This document shows positions 35,301-45,962 of a stretch of 64,000 nucleotides of DNA, piece by piece. Both the position numbers and the translations under genes were made by a program. The notes under the pieces were generated by a model that worked only from the letters and a program-made list of their open reading frames with translations, ran no database searches and was not told the DNA's origin. Origin of the DNA: Sipunculus nudus (taxonomy: Eukaryota > Annelida > Sipuncula > Golfingiida > Sipunculidae); NCBI GenBank assembly GCA_026874595.1, contig CM049317.1, forward strand, positions 75,174,891 to 75,238,890. Reading direction: 5' to 3'. Within the stretch, counting starts at the first letter, position 1. Each line of letters opens with the position of its first letter.

Positions 35301-38300
35301 GACAAAGTACAGCCTGTACCAATAGTGACAGAAATGCCGTCACTTGATCAGGACGCTGATCCTGAAAGTCAGGAAATTCCTGGTTTGTATCCTTCATGTT
35401 CTGTAACTAGATCTATGGCCAAGAAAAACACACATGAGGATAATGGTCCAGATAATAACTCTCTGGAAGTCACTAGTGACTCGTCTAACGACTCGCCCGT
35501 ACAGGATGCGGCATTTTCAAGGTCAGAACTTATCGCGGAACAGCGTAAGGACCCTGATATTTCATGTTTGTTTCCAAGGGCAGTTTCTAAAGATGAACTG
35601 TCACATTTGGTGTATTGTAATGTTAGGATTGTTTTAAGAATAAATTATGGTTATTTTTTAACAAAGAAGCACTGACTTCTTTGTTTATGCCCCTAGAAAT
35701 TTCACGCTGCCCAGTGTTACAGAATCTGATTTTTTTATCTCCATAACAAAGTGTGTGCTCGTCACGATTACGTGATCTGTTGTTATTAGGTTCCGCAACA
35801 CAATGCAATATCAGTGGTCTGATTACGATTCTTTGCCCGGTGCACATCCTGGTTTTCTTCCCAAGAGAACCTTGCCATAGAAAGCAGCGATTAAGCGAAA
35901 CGATGTGTAGAACGACGGAAGTGTATAACCGCTGCTTGAGCAGCGTAAAAATTCGTATAAATTCTTATATTCATGTATTAATTCTTCCTACAAAACCCCA
36001 TTATTTCGTCAGGAGCCTGCATTTAATTTTTTCGAGTAAGTATAATTCACCTGAACAGCAATGATCACATTCCATTAAATCGACATGAAAGATTGTACAA
36101 AGGATTCTGGAACCAAAATATGAAATGAACAAGCGATTTTTAAATTAAGAGTGCAGAAAAATATAATATGCGAGGTTGTTAACAGGTAGAAAGGATTGTG
36201 CTTCAGCTGCTGAAATGGTGACTGTGACAAAAAAAAAACAACAAATTTTCAATGACACCTATGTGTAAATAAAAATTATGTATATTCGGGGACACAAGAA
36301 AGTCCACCCACTGCAAGGACATTGATCCTTATATCGATAAAGATATACCCTCCTGGACCCCTGTATAAGCCTCCCCGTATTAACCAGCAGCGTGCCGCTT
36401 GAATAAATTAAATTAATTCTGGAGATGTATGGATGGCTGCACAAGTTGCTCAGTTGAGTAGACTTGCCATTTCTGACCGAGTTGTGTTTGTTTTTTACCC
36501 TTAAAATTGTTTTTATCACAATTTTAGAAAAAAGAAGTAACCACAAGAATTAAAATTATCACATCCCAAGTAAACGTTCATATCGTCATGGCCAGATAAT
36601 CGATAACAAAGACCTTTCACATCATAACATTGCCCAAATATCACTTCGGCAAACACATTCCCTCAAAAATGCGAGACTGCAAGATTTACCCACAAAAATA
36701 AAGGGTCTATAAAAGCGCCGGGTATAAGTCTACAAATCTGCCTAAAAAGGGCGCCTTTTTGAATATGAAGAGACAAATGCTACTGTTTATAAACGAAACA
36801 TGACAAGTCCCAATCAGACTTGTCTCGGATGCCATATATTCAATCGTAGTACAAATAAAACTTTTTTTTTTCAAATATTACTTGATACTTCCACTCAGCG
36901 TATTCCAGTCATTAAAAAGTCTTTGAGGGATGTTTTCATGTATACCCTTCCCTATGATGGTGGCTTAATGACTTAAGGTTATTCCAGTGCTGAGGCCTTA
37001 TAAATAACTTGCTCACGGCTAATTCTGTTTCCATAACCCTGTTGTAAAAAGCCCCCTATGTAGCGCCACCGACTCCCTAAGCGTCGTTATTAAGTAACAT
37101 AACATTGCTGCGGTCAACGAAAATGTGCCTAACACGTTGCTTTTTTTCTATTTCCGCTATGGCATCGAAGTGGATCGTTTGAGTCTTATAAAATGACCTG
37201 GCTCCTTCATATTACTTTTCCTAAATGCCTTGGTGTCATGCAAAATAAACTGAAATTAAACACGTTATGTTTGTTTGGTTTTAGGTTCGAACACTCTCAT
37301 GGTACGTCTGTGGAAAAAATCAGCGGGACCTTTTTTGCAGGCGCAGCACTTCTGTTTCATCGCCGGGATCCTGATTACCCCCCAGATTGTGAGAAACTTT
37401 CTGAGCGAGCTTTCTACCCGCAACCTCCAGGAGGGTACGGGAAACCAGACATTTGCTTACGGAAATACGGAGAACCAAACGTTTAAATACGGAGCAAATG
37501 GCTCCGAAGGAACGTTCACAGAAAGACCTACATTTTTTGTCGACATGAATGACACAAGCAACAACTTAGGCCTACCTGAAAACTTTGAAACTAGAATTCA
37601 TATCCCGTTTGGTATTGTCACGGGTTACATTGGTATAATGTTTCTGATACTGGTAATATTGTTTATTGTGGACAAGTGTAGAATTAAGCTCGCTGAGAAG
37701 CCAGAAAAGGTTCAACAAGATGCTCCCCGTGGTGACCAAAGACAGGTCAGGGTGATACTTTTCATATTTACACTGATTGTATTTCTATGTGTCGGACAAG
37801 ACTTAGCATATGGGGCTCTGTTATTAATGTTCACTGTTCGAAGTTTAGGGTGGACTAAAGCACGAGGGACTGTAATAATCACCGTGTATTACTGTGCGCA
37901 GGTCGTAGGGAGAGCTTTGGCAATCCCCTTGGCAAAACTACGGAAGCCCCAATGGTATGTAATTTGTAACGTAACACTGTCACTTATTATAATTATAATC
38001 GGAGCTTTATTTATTCATTCTCACGCCGCTGTTATCTGGGTAGTCACGATAATTTTCGGGTTATCCATCACCGCAATATACCCAGTCATGATACAGTGGC
38101 TGAATACCGTCATGCCCGTGACGGGGCTGATTTCCGGGCTGTTATCTACCGGGTTCCCTCTCGGCTTCATGGTTTTCCCGGCACTGACAGGATTTCTCTT
38201 CACAGAGTTTGACAGCATGTGGTTTTTCTATGTACCAATCATTGGCCTGTCTGTGTGTCTGGTACTCTTGCTAGTGTCTTACTTAATCGTAAGAGCAACC

Positions 38301-38447
38301 GAACGCAAAAGAAAACGCTACAATAGGACTGAGAAAGGTCCAAGCGGCGCGGATGGAGAAGCAACCAGCACAAGTGCATTATCTCCGCTCAACGATAAAA
38401 CAGTCTGTTTGAATCACGAGAAAGGTAGCAATTCACACCTGGCCTAA
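21294..38447 (+). CDS. MFSD4/NaGLT1-like sodium-dependent glucose transporter (3 coding exons)
   Basis: Coding exons 21294-21470, 31750-32035 and 37285-38447 join in frame (intron phases 0 and 1, all GT-AG) to 541 residues. The family's vertebrate members are roughly 480 to 515 residues. Known family role: major facilitator membrane transporter, with NaGLT1 carrying glucose with sodium. What I see: a cytosolic N-terminus, a first membrane segment across the exon 1/2 junction, GPALLDLQTLVGTTPEKISL (close to the family's signature after helix 1), a GPFLQAQHF motif at the start of exon 3, a loop with several N-glycosylation sequons, then about seven further hydrophobic helices and a basic tail. 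The start is the ATG in exon 1. A further non-coding 5' exon cannot be excluded. The substrate is inferred from family resemblance only, and a sequence search would settle MFSD4A versus MFSD4B/NaGLT1. Confidence 0.85.
22240..22304. repeat. (TA)n microsatellite
   Basis: About 32 uninterrupted TA units in intron 1. Confidence 0.95.
22910..23097 (+). mobile_element. Dispersed GGATC-ended element, copy B
   Basis: Begins AAGCGGATCCAGGACCC, carries the internal blocks GCCGCCACAATCTTTGT, CGGACCTGGGGAAATTT and CTCCTGGATTGGAGCC, and ends TTTGATCCGCCCTTG. The ends are short inverted matches (GCGGATC / GATCCGC). Non-coding, unclassified, about 190 bp. Confidence 0.7.
23224..23266. repeat. (TA)n microsatellite
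   Basis: About 20 TA units in intron 1. Confidence 0.95.
24357..24619 (+). mobile_element. Dispersed GGATC-ended element, copy C
   Basis: Begins TGAAGCGGATCTGTGGG, has an expanded G-rich stretch (24390-24440), then GGTCCAGACCCCTTTC, CCGCCGCACGACGCAA, CGGACCTTTCGACATTTTTT and ends CCAAAATCCTTGATCAACCC. Same layout as copies G and H. Confidence 0.7.
27222..27320 (+). mobile_element. Dispersed GGATC-ended element, short copy D
   Basis: Begins GGCGGATCCAGAGGGGGCC and is interrupted by two long C tracts. Only the left end resembles the other copies, so assignment is tentative. Confidence 0.4.
28574..28771 (-). mobile_element. Dispersed GGATC-ended element, copy E
   Basis: Reverse orientation: AGGGGTGGATCAAGGATTTT at its left, TCAGGTCCGGTAAAAAGG inside, GCGGCAGCTGAAAGGGC and CTCCTGGATCCCCCTCTC at its right. 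Matches the reverse complement of copies C, G and H. Confidence 0.7.
30168..30350 (+). mobile_element. Dispersed GGATC-ended element, copy F
   Basis: Begins AGAAGCGGACCCAGCGGG, then CAGCCACCGCAACCTTTTTT and ATCCTCCTGGGCTGAACTC. The right end is degraded. Confidence 0.6.
31040..31770 (+). repeat. Degenerate tandem repeat carrying copies of the exon 2 splice acceptor
   Basis: Loosely repeated units of about 45 to 75 bp, each with a T-rich stretch, often TTTATTACAG or TTTATCACAG, followed by GGTTTATGTTTCG-like sequence. The last unit is the real acceptor and first 20 or so bases of exon 2 (GCAG, then GGTTTGTGTTTCGGGC). Clear copies sit near 31527, 31595, 31645 and 31690, with weaker ones back to about 31040. 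Confidence 0.65.
31750..32035 (+). CDS. Transporter coding exon 2
   Basis: Starts after ATTTTCATTGCAG and ends before GTATGT in phase 1. It encodes 95 full codons: GLCFGLWGPALLDLQ, a conserved loop, then three hydrophobic segments (about residues 80-155 of the protein). It joins in phase with exons 1 and 3. Confidence 0.88.
32036..32500 (+). other. Start of intron 2, with (TA)n
   Basis: Begins GTATGT. Contains an AT-rich tract with (TA)n at about 32275-32327 and the left copy of the CAAT target duplication at 32497-32500. Confidence 0.7.
32501..33358 (+). repeat. 5' LTR (858 bp)
   Basis: Starts TGTTACAGGTG and ends CCGAAACA. Contains a promoter-like TATAAAT at 32779-32785 and a polyadenylation signal AATAAA at 33196-33201. 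The last 192 bp match the 3' LTR fragment with about a dozen and a half differences. Confidence 0.75.
33365..33381 (+). promoter_or_regulatory. Primer-binding-site-like sequence
   Basis: TGTGGCTTATCCGGGAG just after the LTR resembles the tRNA-Pro primer site of many retroelements. It starts about six bases after the LTR end, so the match is suggestive only. Confidence 0.4.
33528..35236 (+). pseudogene. gag (and start of protease) of the LTR element, broken
   Basis: The probable start is the ATG at 33528, but a stop follows at about codon 23 and more stops and a frame change occur before 34025. The open part, 34025-35236, begins with a capsid/SCAN-like helical region (Tyr/Glu/Lys rich, to about residue 125). 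A zinc knuckle of type CX2CX4HX4C at 34591-34633 is split between two frames by a one-base shift. A Glu/Ser/Asp-rich region follows, interrupted by a G16 tract at 34802-34817 that gives a poly-Gly run. The protease motif DTGSGQ appears just before the stop at 35234-35236. Not a working gene. Confidence 0.8.
35240..35609 (+). pseudogene. pol remnant (protease end, linker, integrase N-terminal start)
   Basis: Reads LLVNDVAGDKV (end of the protease/linker junction in this element group), then SCSVTRSMAKK and LIAEQRKDPDISCLF, the segment that normally precedes the zinc-binding integrase domain. It then runs directly into LTR sequence at 35610, which marks the deletion point. Confidence 0.65.
35610..35800 (+). 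repeat. Truncated 3' LTR
   Basis: Only the last 191 bp, matching 33167-33358. It keeps AATAAA (35639-35644) and ends CCGCAACA. About 667 bp of its 5' part, including the promoter region, is absent. Confidence 0.8.
35805..37284 (+). other. Rest of intron 2
   Basis: AT-rich sequence ending in the TTTGGTTTTAG acceptor. I see no repeat family member and no coding signal. Confidence 0.6.
37285..38447 (+). CDS. Transporter coding exon 3 (terminal)
   Basis: Starts after TTTGGTTTTAG with the last two bases of a Gly codon, then SNTLMVRLWKKSAGPFLQ. It contains the large sequon-rich loop (NQTF, NGSE, NDTS), a helix at FGIVTGYIGIMFLILVILF, a cytosolic linker, and six more hydrophobic helices including ITAIYPVMIQWLNTVM. 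It ends in a basic, serine-rich tail and a TAA at 38445-38447. No AATAAA was noticed in the next several hundred bases. Confidence 0.9.
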
Positions 38448-40539
38448 CAGACTTGAGCATGAAAGCTACCTGAGCAATTCCCTCTATTTTATCCAGTTTA
38501 GATACAAGGTGTCCACATGCATTTTCATATATACAAGCTATTCGCTCCGAAAGGTTTTACCTAAGAAGGCCTTTCTGTCAGCCTTTTCAAGGCCGTATGT
38601 GATAGGGCCTATTCAATAACGACCAATCAAATCCAGCGTAAGAAAGGTTAACTGTGCAGAGTAGTTAAAACTGTTCTCATCCAAGATGAACAAGAACACA
38701 TGCACGAGGAACAGGACCCGGTCGTACAAAAAGGCCTTTATATAATTGGTGATATTCTCGATGACATTCTGTCACTGCTTTACCGTTGACATGAAGATTT
38801 TTTTTGTATTCTCGCTGCGCACAGGAAGCGAACTCGAGTAATTTGACTGGCCATTCGTGATTATTGAAATAGCTAACAGAGCGGCCTGACAAAGCATAGC
38901 TTATCTAGAGCCTTGCTAATAATACGATGGGTATCTATGCTCAAGAAGGTACTTGCGATTCACCGTTGTGCGCCTTTATTATTTCCATCAAAACTACTGT
39001 TAAAGAAAATTAAGTTTTATTTCTTTTGCTAACCGATATCAGAGATACACTTTACCTCATTCTATGGTAACCGTCACGACCTAATTATAGTAAAGTTCTT
39101 GGCAATTTTACTTAAGCTGTTGTAACTTTGTCATTTTTAAGGCTAGTTAGGTCTAGTTCTTTCCATGATATAGGATTTAATTAGGATTGCACGATTTTTG
39201 TCAGGTATCTGGAAATGGCCACCAGAGGGTCTGTAAGACATTGTTGCGAGATTTCATAAATGACGCTCTAGAGGCTCCAGTTTTGAAATAATCTTTTCAA
39301 AACTCATACATTATATGTTTAATAGAAATATCTTGAATGGAATCTTTCATTTTTGGAATATCCACCAGGGTGAGCTGCAGTGCAAACACTTCAGAATATG
39401 ATTTTTGTCTCATAGATTCACAATGATATGGTTACCATGGTGACCCATTTGAGAGTAAAATTCTTGGCATTTACGTTAGCTTTTGTAAATCTGTCATTTT
39501 TAAAGCTAGAGAAGTGTAGCTTTTTACATCACCTAGAATTAAGTGAGTGTTACAAGATTCTTCCCTTTCTGTCATACTTTCTTCTTCTTTCAACTTCCGA
39601 CAAGCGCGCGACCTATGGTCGTCTAGATTTTTTTTTTTTTTTTACTTTACAAAATGTTGTATTGCTTATTGGGGAGGTGGCATTTTCAGTGGCTCAGATA
39701 GTGGCGTTCAGTAGTCAGGAGGTGGAGGAAACCGGAGGACCCGGAGCAAACCACCGACCTTAGACGGGGCACCACAGTCCACTCAACTACCAAAATGTCT
39801 ACCCTGTACTTGGCACTTTAAACCGTGTACAAGTACTGTATGTATACCTGTCAATAATGTGCATAGAATCCAGAACAATTCCAATACTGGTAATGTACTT
39901 TAATACGCTGTTTCACGACCATTGAGCGTAAATTCGTATGCAGGATTATGTTCAGTTATGATTTGTCTAATGCAATCGGACTTGAGCTGCCGATATAAGC
40001 ATAATGTAGATTTTTACTTTGGTTTTATTAACTGTAGAAAAATATAATCTTTAATGTCTTTGCAATAGACCTAAAAACAAGTTTTGGTCTTTGCCGACAG
40101 GGATCTGGAAAAGATCCACAGGAACAGCCGCGTAATTTTGCATATCATTACATCTAAAGTTTACAAGGAATTTGACCAAGACATACACATACCTATAGAA
40201 ACACTATACAATATCTGTGATATGATGACTCTTGAGTTTGTATTTAGCACTGATACAGAGTCTTCACGGAAACAAAAACTTAAACTACACTTAGGTGACA
40301 AGATAATTTACAGTATAATTACTTTGGTTTCGGTAGGATTGTATAGATTTAGCTTGCATTTTTATCTATATTTTTTTTCATTTAAAAATCATTTGATCAG
40401 CAAATTACTGCATGTTTGACCTAATTAAAGTCATTTTATATAGATAAGCTGCAGCCACGTTACCTGCAGCTTGCTATACTTACCAATATACTGGGGGATT
40501 TGCCTGACAGTATCCATATTTTACCGTATTGATGCAGTA
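38448..40539. other. 3' flank of the transporter gene and intergenic DNA
   Basis: Includes a diverged tandem pair: 39064-39200 and 39428-39570 share ATGGT(A/T)ACC, TAGTAAAGTTCTTGGCA-like and GTCATTTTTAA(G/A)GCTAG blocks at about 364 bp offset. A T17 or so tract lies near 39630. No gene recognised. Confidence 0.5.
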
Positions 40540-41770
40540 AGCTTTTACAATTCGTCACCTTTCATTCTGCTGCATGGGCTGTGTGTGATTGTGTTGGTTG
40601 TACTCTTATATTTTAATAAGCGTGAACAGTACCATGTTGTTTTATATGATCCTGTCAGTAAATTATAATACCAAGTTAAGCAAGACAAAATTGATAATAG
40701 AAATTGGTATCTCAGGCACCTAGCGTCAATTTGACGTCACCTTTCATTCTGCTGGGCTGTATGTGCTTGTGTGGGTTGTACTGTTATATTTTAATTAGCG
40801 TAAAGGGTGCCATGTAAGTTATTGGATGCTATCAGTAAATTATAAAACCAAGTTAAGCAAGACAAAATTAATAATAGAAATTGGTATCTCAGGCACTTAG
40901 CGTCAATTTGACGTCACCTTTCATTCTGCTTGGCTGTGTGTGCTTGTGTTGGTTGTACTGTTATATTTTAATAAGCGTAAAGAGTGCCATGTTTGTTATT
41001 TAATGCTGTCAGTAAATTATAATACCATGTTAAGCAAGACAAAATTAATAATAGAAATTGGTATCTCAGGCACTAGCGTCAATTTGACGTCACCTTTCAT
41101 TCTGCTTGGCTGTGTGTGCTTGTGTTGGTTGTACTGTTATATTTTAATAAGCGTAAAGAGTGCCATGTTTGTTATTTAATGCTGTCAGTAAATTATAATA
41201 CTATGTTAAGCAAGACAAAATTAATAATAGAAATTGGTATCTCAGGCACTAGCGTCAATTTGACGTCACCTTTCATTCTGCTTGGCTGTGTGTGCTTTTG
41301 TTGGTTGTACTGTTATTTTTTAATAAGCGTGAAGAGTGCCATGTTTGTTATTTGAGGCTGTCAGTAAATCATTATACCATGTTAAGCAAGACAAAATTAA
41401 TATTAGAAATTAGTATCTTAGGCACCTAGCGTCAATTTGACGTCACCTTTCATTCTGCTTGGCTGTGTGTGCTTGTGTTGGTTGTACTGTTATATTTTAA
41501 TAAGCGTGAAGAGTGCCATGTTTATTATTTGAGGCTGTCAGTAAATTATAAAACCATGTTAAGCAAGACAAAATTAATAATAGAAATTGGTATCTCAGGC
41601 ACTCAGCGTCAATTTGACGTCACCTTTCATTCTGTTGGGCCTTGTGTGTTTTTGTGTGGGTTGTGCTGTTATATTTAAATTAGCGTGAGGAGTGCCATTT
41701 TTGTTATTTGATGGTGTCAGTAAATTATAATACCATGTTAAGCAAGACAAAATTAATAACAGAAATTAAC
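40540..41770. repeat. 176-bp satellite with a CRE palindrome in each unit
   Basis: About seven units of 176 to 177 bp. Each has GCGTCAATTTGACGTCACC, CTTTCATTCTGCT, GGTTGTACTGTTATATTTTAA and CATGTTAAGCAAGACAAAAT blocks. The TGACGTCA octamer starts at 40732, 40909, 41085, 41261, 41438 and 41615. The first unit, near 40550, is degenerate (ATTCGTCACC). Short open frames inside recur with the repeat and are not genes. Confidence 0.9.
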
Positions 41771-42479
41771 CGATTTCTTTCAAGAAAATAAAACGAAATA
41801 ATTTTGACAAGATTTCGTATTGTTTTTGTGCTTTTTATCTTTTTAACAACACAGTTCTTTTATTGTTTCTGATTATAAGAAATTATAAAAGAATATTTAT
41901 GATGAAAAAGTCACAAAAAACACTCTCCGGCAACGGTTTCGATAAAATTATTGAAAACCCTAATTGTTTTGCTTAGTTATATGATATTGTTAGGAAATCA
42001 TGATGAAGAGAATATTTCATCCAACTGTTGTTGAAATTGTGCAATATTTGTTACTGGTGCTTGACTGGTGTTTACATTGCGCCTTGGTAATATATACATG
42101 TATAGGGTGCACAGACCATAGTTTGCCTAAGTACAAAGACAGCATTAAAAATATATTAAGCTTTATATGCGTTTGTTGTGCTGTGTTCACAATCTTGACT
42201 GTAAATACGTTGACCATGCAGGTTTCAGTGAGCGGGGCCTTGTCAAACGTCCCTGCTTACGTGGTATTTTAGGTCTTTTCTTATATTTTTTATTGGCACA
42301 TTACTGACCATCAGTGTCCAGTATCTTGAAAAAGGAAGATTAATAATCATATATCTAATTCTTAAGAAAAAAAGTTAAAATATCTGCTTTTCTGAAAAAG
42401 AAAAAAGTAGTAATCATATCTCAAATTCTTGAAAGAAAAATAGCCTAATTTCAAAGTTTTGAAAGAAAAGTAATCAAAT
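41520..42479. repeat. 960-bp tandem duplication, copy 1
   Basis: Begins TTTATTATTTGAGGCTGTCAG and includes the last satellite unit plus 700 bp of unique-looking sequence. It is followed directly by copy 2. Confidence 0.95.
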
Positions 42480-43438
42480 GTTTATTATTTGAGGCTGTCA
42501 GTAAATTATAATACCATGTTAAGCAAGACAAAATTAATAATAGAAATTGGTATCTCAGGCACTTAGCGTCAATTTGACGTCACCTTTCATTCTGTTGGGC
42601 CTTGTGTGTTTTTGTGTGGGTTGTGCTGTTATATTTAAATTAGCGTGAGGAGTGCCATTTTTGTTATTTGATGGTGTCAGTAAATTATAATACCATGTTA
42701 AGCAAGACAAAATTAATAACAGAAATTAACCGATTTCTTTCAAGAAAATAAAACGAAATAATTTTGACAAGATTTCGTATTGTTTTTGTGCTTTTTATCT
42801 TTTTAACAACACAGTTCTTTTATTGTTTCTGATTATAAGAAATTATAAAAGAATATTTATGATGAAAAAGACACAAAAAACACTCTCCGGCAACGGTTTC
42901 GATAAAATTATTGAAAACCCTAATTGTTTTGCTTAGTTATATGATATTGTTAGGAAATCATGATGAAGAGAATATTTCATCCCACTGTTGTTGAAATTGT
43001 GCAATATTTGTTACTGGTGCTTGACTGGTGTTTACATTGCGCCTTGGTAATATATACATGTATAGGGTGCACAGACCATAGTTTGCCTAAGTACAAAGGC
43101 AGCATTAAAAATATATTAAGCTTTATATGCGTTTGTTGTGCTGTGTTCACAATCTTGACTGTAAATACGTTGACCATGCAGGTTTTAGTGAGCGGGGCCT
43201 TGTCAAACGTCCCTGCTTACGTGGTATTTTAGGTCTTTTCTTATATTTTTTATTGGCACATTACTGACCATCAGTGTCCAGTATCTTGAAAAAGAAGATT
43301 AATAATCATATATCTAATTCTTAAGATAAAAAGTTAAAATATCTGCTTTTCTGAAAAAGAAAAAAGTAGTAATCATATCTCAAATTCTTGAAAGAAAAAT
43401 AGCCTAATTTCAAAGTTTTGAAAGAAAAGTAATCAAAT
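42480..43438. repeat. 960-bp tandem duplication, copy 2
   Basis: Nearly identical to copy 1 with only scattered substitutions and one missing base near 43293. It includes another TGACGTCA at 42575-42582. The 90-codon open frame at 42960-43232 (and 42000-42272 in copy 1) has no family features. Confidence 0.95.
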
Positions 43439-45303
43439 CTATAAAGATTAAAAAAAATAATCATATCTCTGTAATTCTTTAAGTTATAACCTCCTTTATT
43501 TCGGATTAAGATAATATTGACAAGGTTCCTCCTGGAGAATGCAGCTTTTATCTGTTAATCCTTAGATATATGGCTGCGGTGACGTCACTCACAGCTGATC
43601 CGAATTCAATTAACAAATGAGCAAGCAAGTTGTTGGTAACAGATGCAATTTTAACCAGGAGAGCAGCTCTCCTCTGGGGAGTGAGAGTGTGTATGTATGG
43701 GGGGGGGGGGGACCAGCAGGCGATCATTTGCCTTGGATTATACTACTCAATATATAGTAAATTTGCATGCTGAACGAGTTGAATTTCACTAAACTGTTTA
43801 TTTTTGTTTTCTGGTTTCTTGTTTATTCAAATATAAAAAAAAAAACATTTACACGCCACGTAGTTCATACAAACAAGTTACATATAAGATCAGATGTATC
43901 CGAGTGTCTAATTAACCTCATTCATCAACCAGCTGACAGCGAGGAACCTACGTCACACCACCACAGCTTGTAAAAACAAGGTAAGTATTACTGCACATAC
44001 AGAGAAAGTACCAGCACATTTTTTCCCGGTACTGATCACCTATTGAAAGTAGAAATATCTCGCATCCAGTGTGGAATAATCACACCTAACGTATATACTG
44101 GGCAATAGACAGTGAAATGGGTGGGTGGACAGTACTACTTACATACCATATCTTATATCAATTAAAATTTCGACATCGCTCAGAACCCTTCATATATTTT
44201 AAAATATTTTCATAAATGGTATCCTAAAAGTCCTTGGTATGATTATGTCTTCCCTCCCACGGGGGGGGGGGGGCATTGTTCTGTCGGCGTCGGCGTCCGT
44301 AGTCACTGTGTGTTTCATTTCTTGTGAAATTTGAAATTTAAATAGTTTCGATCAATATCTTGGAAAACCGGTGACCTTGACGTTCATCATCAAGGTCAAA
44401 TAGGCCGAAATAGATTTTTTTTGTATATCTGCGTATTGCAATAACAACCTCTTTCTAGTTTTCCACTGCATTAAATTAAGAAGTGAAATATGGGTATTCA
44501 GGCTTATATAAGCTCAGCTGGTGCATTAAACGTCAAGAGACACAGCTATCATATGCTGAAGTTATAATTACATACTTGATCTTCGTCACGTCACGCCTGG
44601 TATACCACGCCTATACCATGCGTGCACGGTGTGTCAATAAACGTACGGCCGTGGTTCAGCCACACCCGGACAAAAGAGACGGCTCATTAAACCTTAAACC
44701 TCGGGCTTTGTGAAAACATGGCGAAGGAATACCTGAAAATACACACTACTTTTCACAGTTATTATCCTGGGCTTTTGGAGTCGTTTTTTGAGGTTTGGTT
44801 TGACCTGCTTCATATGGCAGTCACAGTATTCAGTGAAATTATCCCGTTTCGGTGAATGTCCAACTTCCCGTATTATACAGTCCCTGTTATCAAACGGATA
44901 GATTGATGAAGAATGAAATTAATATTCACTTAAGACAAAACTGCCAAAGTTAATCAGGGAAGTAGACATGGTAACATATTTGTTCAATGGAAAAAAATTA
45001 TACATAAAAGTATATGATAAATAAATCAACACCCCCCCCCCCCACCCTTTTCTAAATGACCATGCATTTCCTCTTTGTTTTAAGTTATGTGAAATTCAAG
45101 GCATAAACCACAAGGTCTTCTATACCTTGGTTTGATTGATTTACAAACAGGGGTCGAAATAGCGCCTTTCCGCCCGTCTCAGCAAGGCAAACACGTGCAC
45201 GGAAAGGCATTTTTAATAATGTACCCATCCGTTGAGAAGGTGAAAATCATGATGCTTTCCATATTAGTAGTAACACGCATGACACAAAAACGAATTATTT
45301 TTA
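43439..45303. other. Intergenic DNA with simple repeats
   Basis: Contains a TGACGTCA at 43580-43587, a G tract at about 43699-43711, a strong donor-like AAG/GTAAGTATT at 43979, a G13 tract near 44260 followed by GTCGGCGTCGGCGTCCG, and a C tract near 45031. The donor could end a non-coding first exon, but no partner exon was found. Confidence 0.4.
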
Positions 45304-45605
45304 CAGACGCCCTTCAGCCATCATTCATACAGACGCCCTCTCAGGCCTCAGTAATACAGACGCCAACTCAGACATCAATAATACAGACGCCCTCTTATAT
45401 ATCAATAATACAGATCCCCTCTTATATATCAATAATACAGACGCCCTCTCAGGCATCAATAATACACGCGCCCTCTCATATATCAATAATACAGACGCCC
45501 TCTCAGACATCAATTGTACAGATGCCCTCTTAGACATCAAGAATGCAGACGCCCTCTCAGACATAAAAAATGCAGACGCCCTCTCAGATATCAATAGTAC
45601 AGATA
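45304..45605. repeat. 27-bp minisatellite, about 11 units
   Basis: Units of the form ACAGACGCCCTCTCAGACAT plus CAATAAT, with scattered changes. Because 27 is divisible by three, both strands stay open and mimic repeat proteins. Confidence 0.92.
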
Positions 45606-45779
45606 TCTTTCTCAAGAAATTGGCTTCGAATATCTACACAAATTATCAATTATCAATTTTCAACCGAGATCCGCCGCCGTCGCCACGTTCGTTTTTTTTT
45701 TTAAGAGAACTACTCTGAAACTCCTGGATCAATCTACCTGAAACCCGGCAAATTATCGGGTCACATGGTAACTGAATCG

Positions 45780-45962
45780 TGGGGTCCGGACCCCTCTTTT
45801 TATACTCCGCAGCTTTTCTTAAGGGTTGCGGACAAAATTTTGTAGCTTCGAACCCCCCTCTGTTTTTTTTTTCGGACACGGGGACCTTTTTTAGGCTTTT
45901 CTTAAGTAATTCTTGGTTGGAACCCCCCCCCCCCCCTTTCCAAAATCCTTGATCCGCCCCTG
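45780..45962 (+). mobile_element. Dispersed GGATC-ended element, copy G
   Basis: GGGGTCCGGACCCCTC at the left, CTTAAGGGTTGCGGACAAA and CGGACACGGGGACC inside, a C14 tract near 45924, and CCAAAATCCTTGATCCGCCC at the right end. One of the two best-preserved copies. Confidence 0.75.

Larger units (their letters stand above)
32501..35800 (+). mobile_element. Ty3/gypsy-type LTR retrotransposon, internally deleted
   Basis: Ends are TGTT..AACA and the element is flanked on both sides by CAAT (32497-32500 and 35801-35804), a probable target-site duplication. Order: 5' LTR, primer-binding-site-like sequence, damaged gag, first residues of protease, a linker plus the start of the integrase region, then a truncated 3' LTR. 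Reverse transcriptase, RNase H and most of protease and integrase are missing. It lies in intron 2 of the transporter gene in the same orientation. The linker lies directly next to the integrase-type N-terminal segment, which resembles Gmr1-like gypsy elements, where integrase precedes reverse transcriptase. That assignment is an inference. Confidence 0.85.

Noticed and set aside
37275-37284. Independent start of exon 3 as a separate gene
   Set aside because: It would need a non-ATG start. The TTTTAG acceptor and phase-1 match to exon 2 explain the reading frame.
42000-43232. 90-codon hydrophobic frame present in both 960-bp copies
   Set aside because: No homology features or splice context. 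Duplication explains its conservation.
45304-45605. CRISPR array
   Set aside because: Repeats are contiguous without unique spacers, and the DNA is eukaryotic.
45325-45615. Repeat 'proteins' on both strands over the 27-bp minisatellite
   Set aside because: The period is a multiple of three, so open frames are automatic. No start context, splice or family support.
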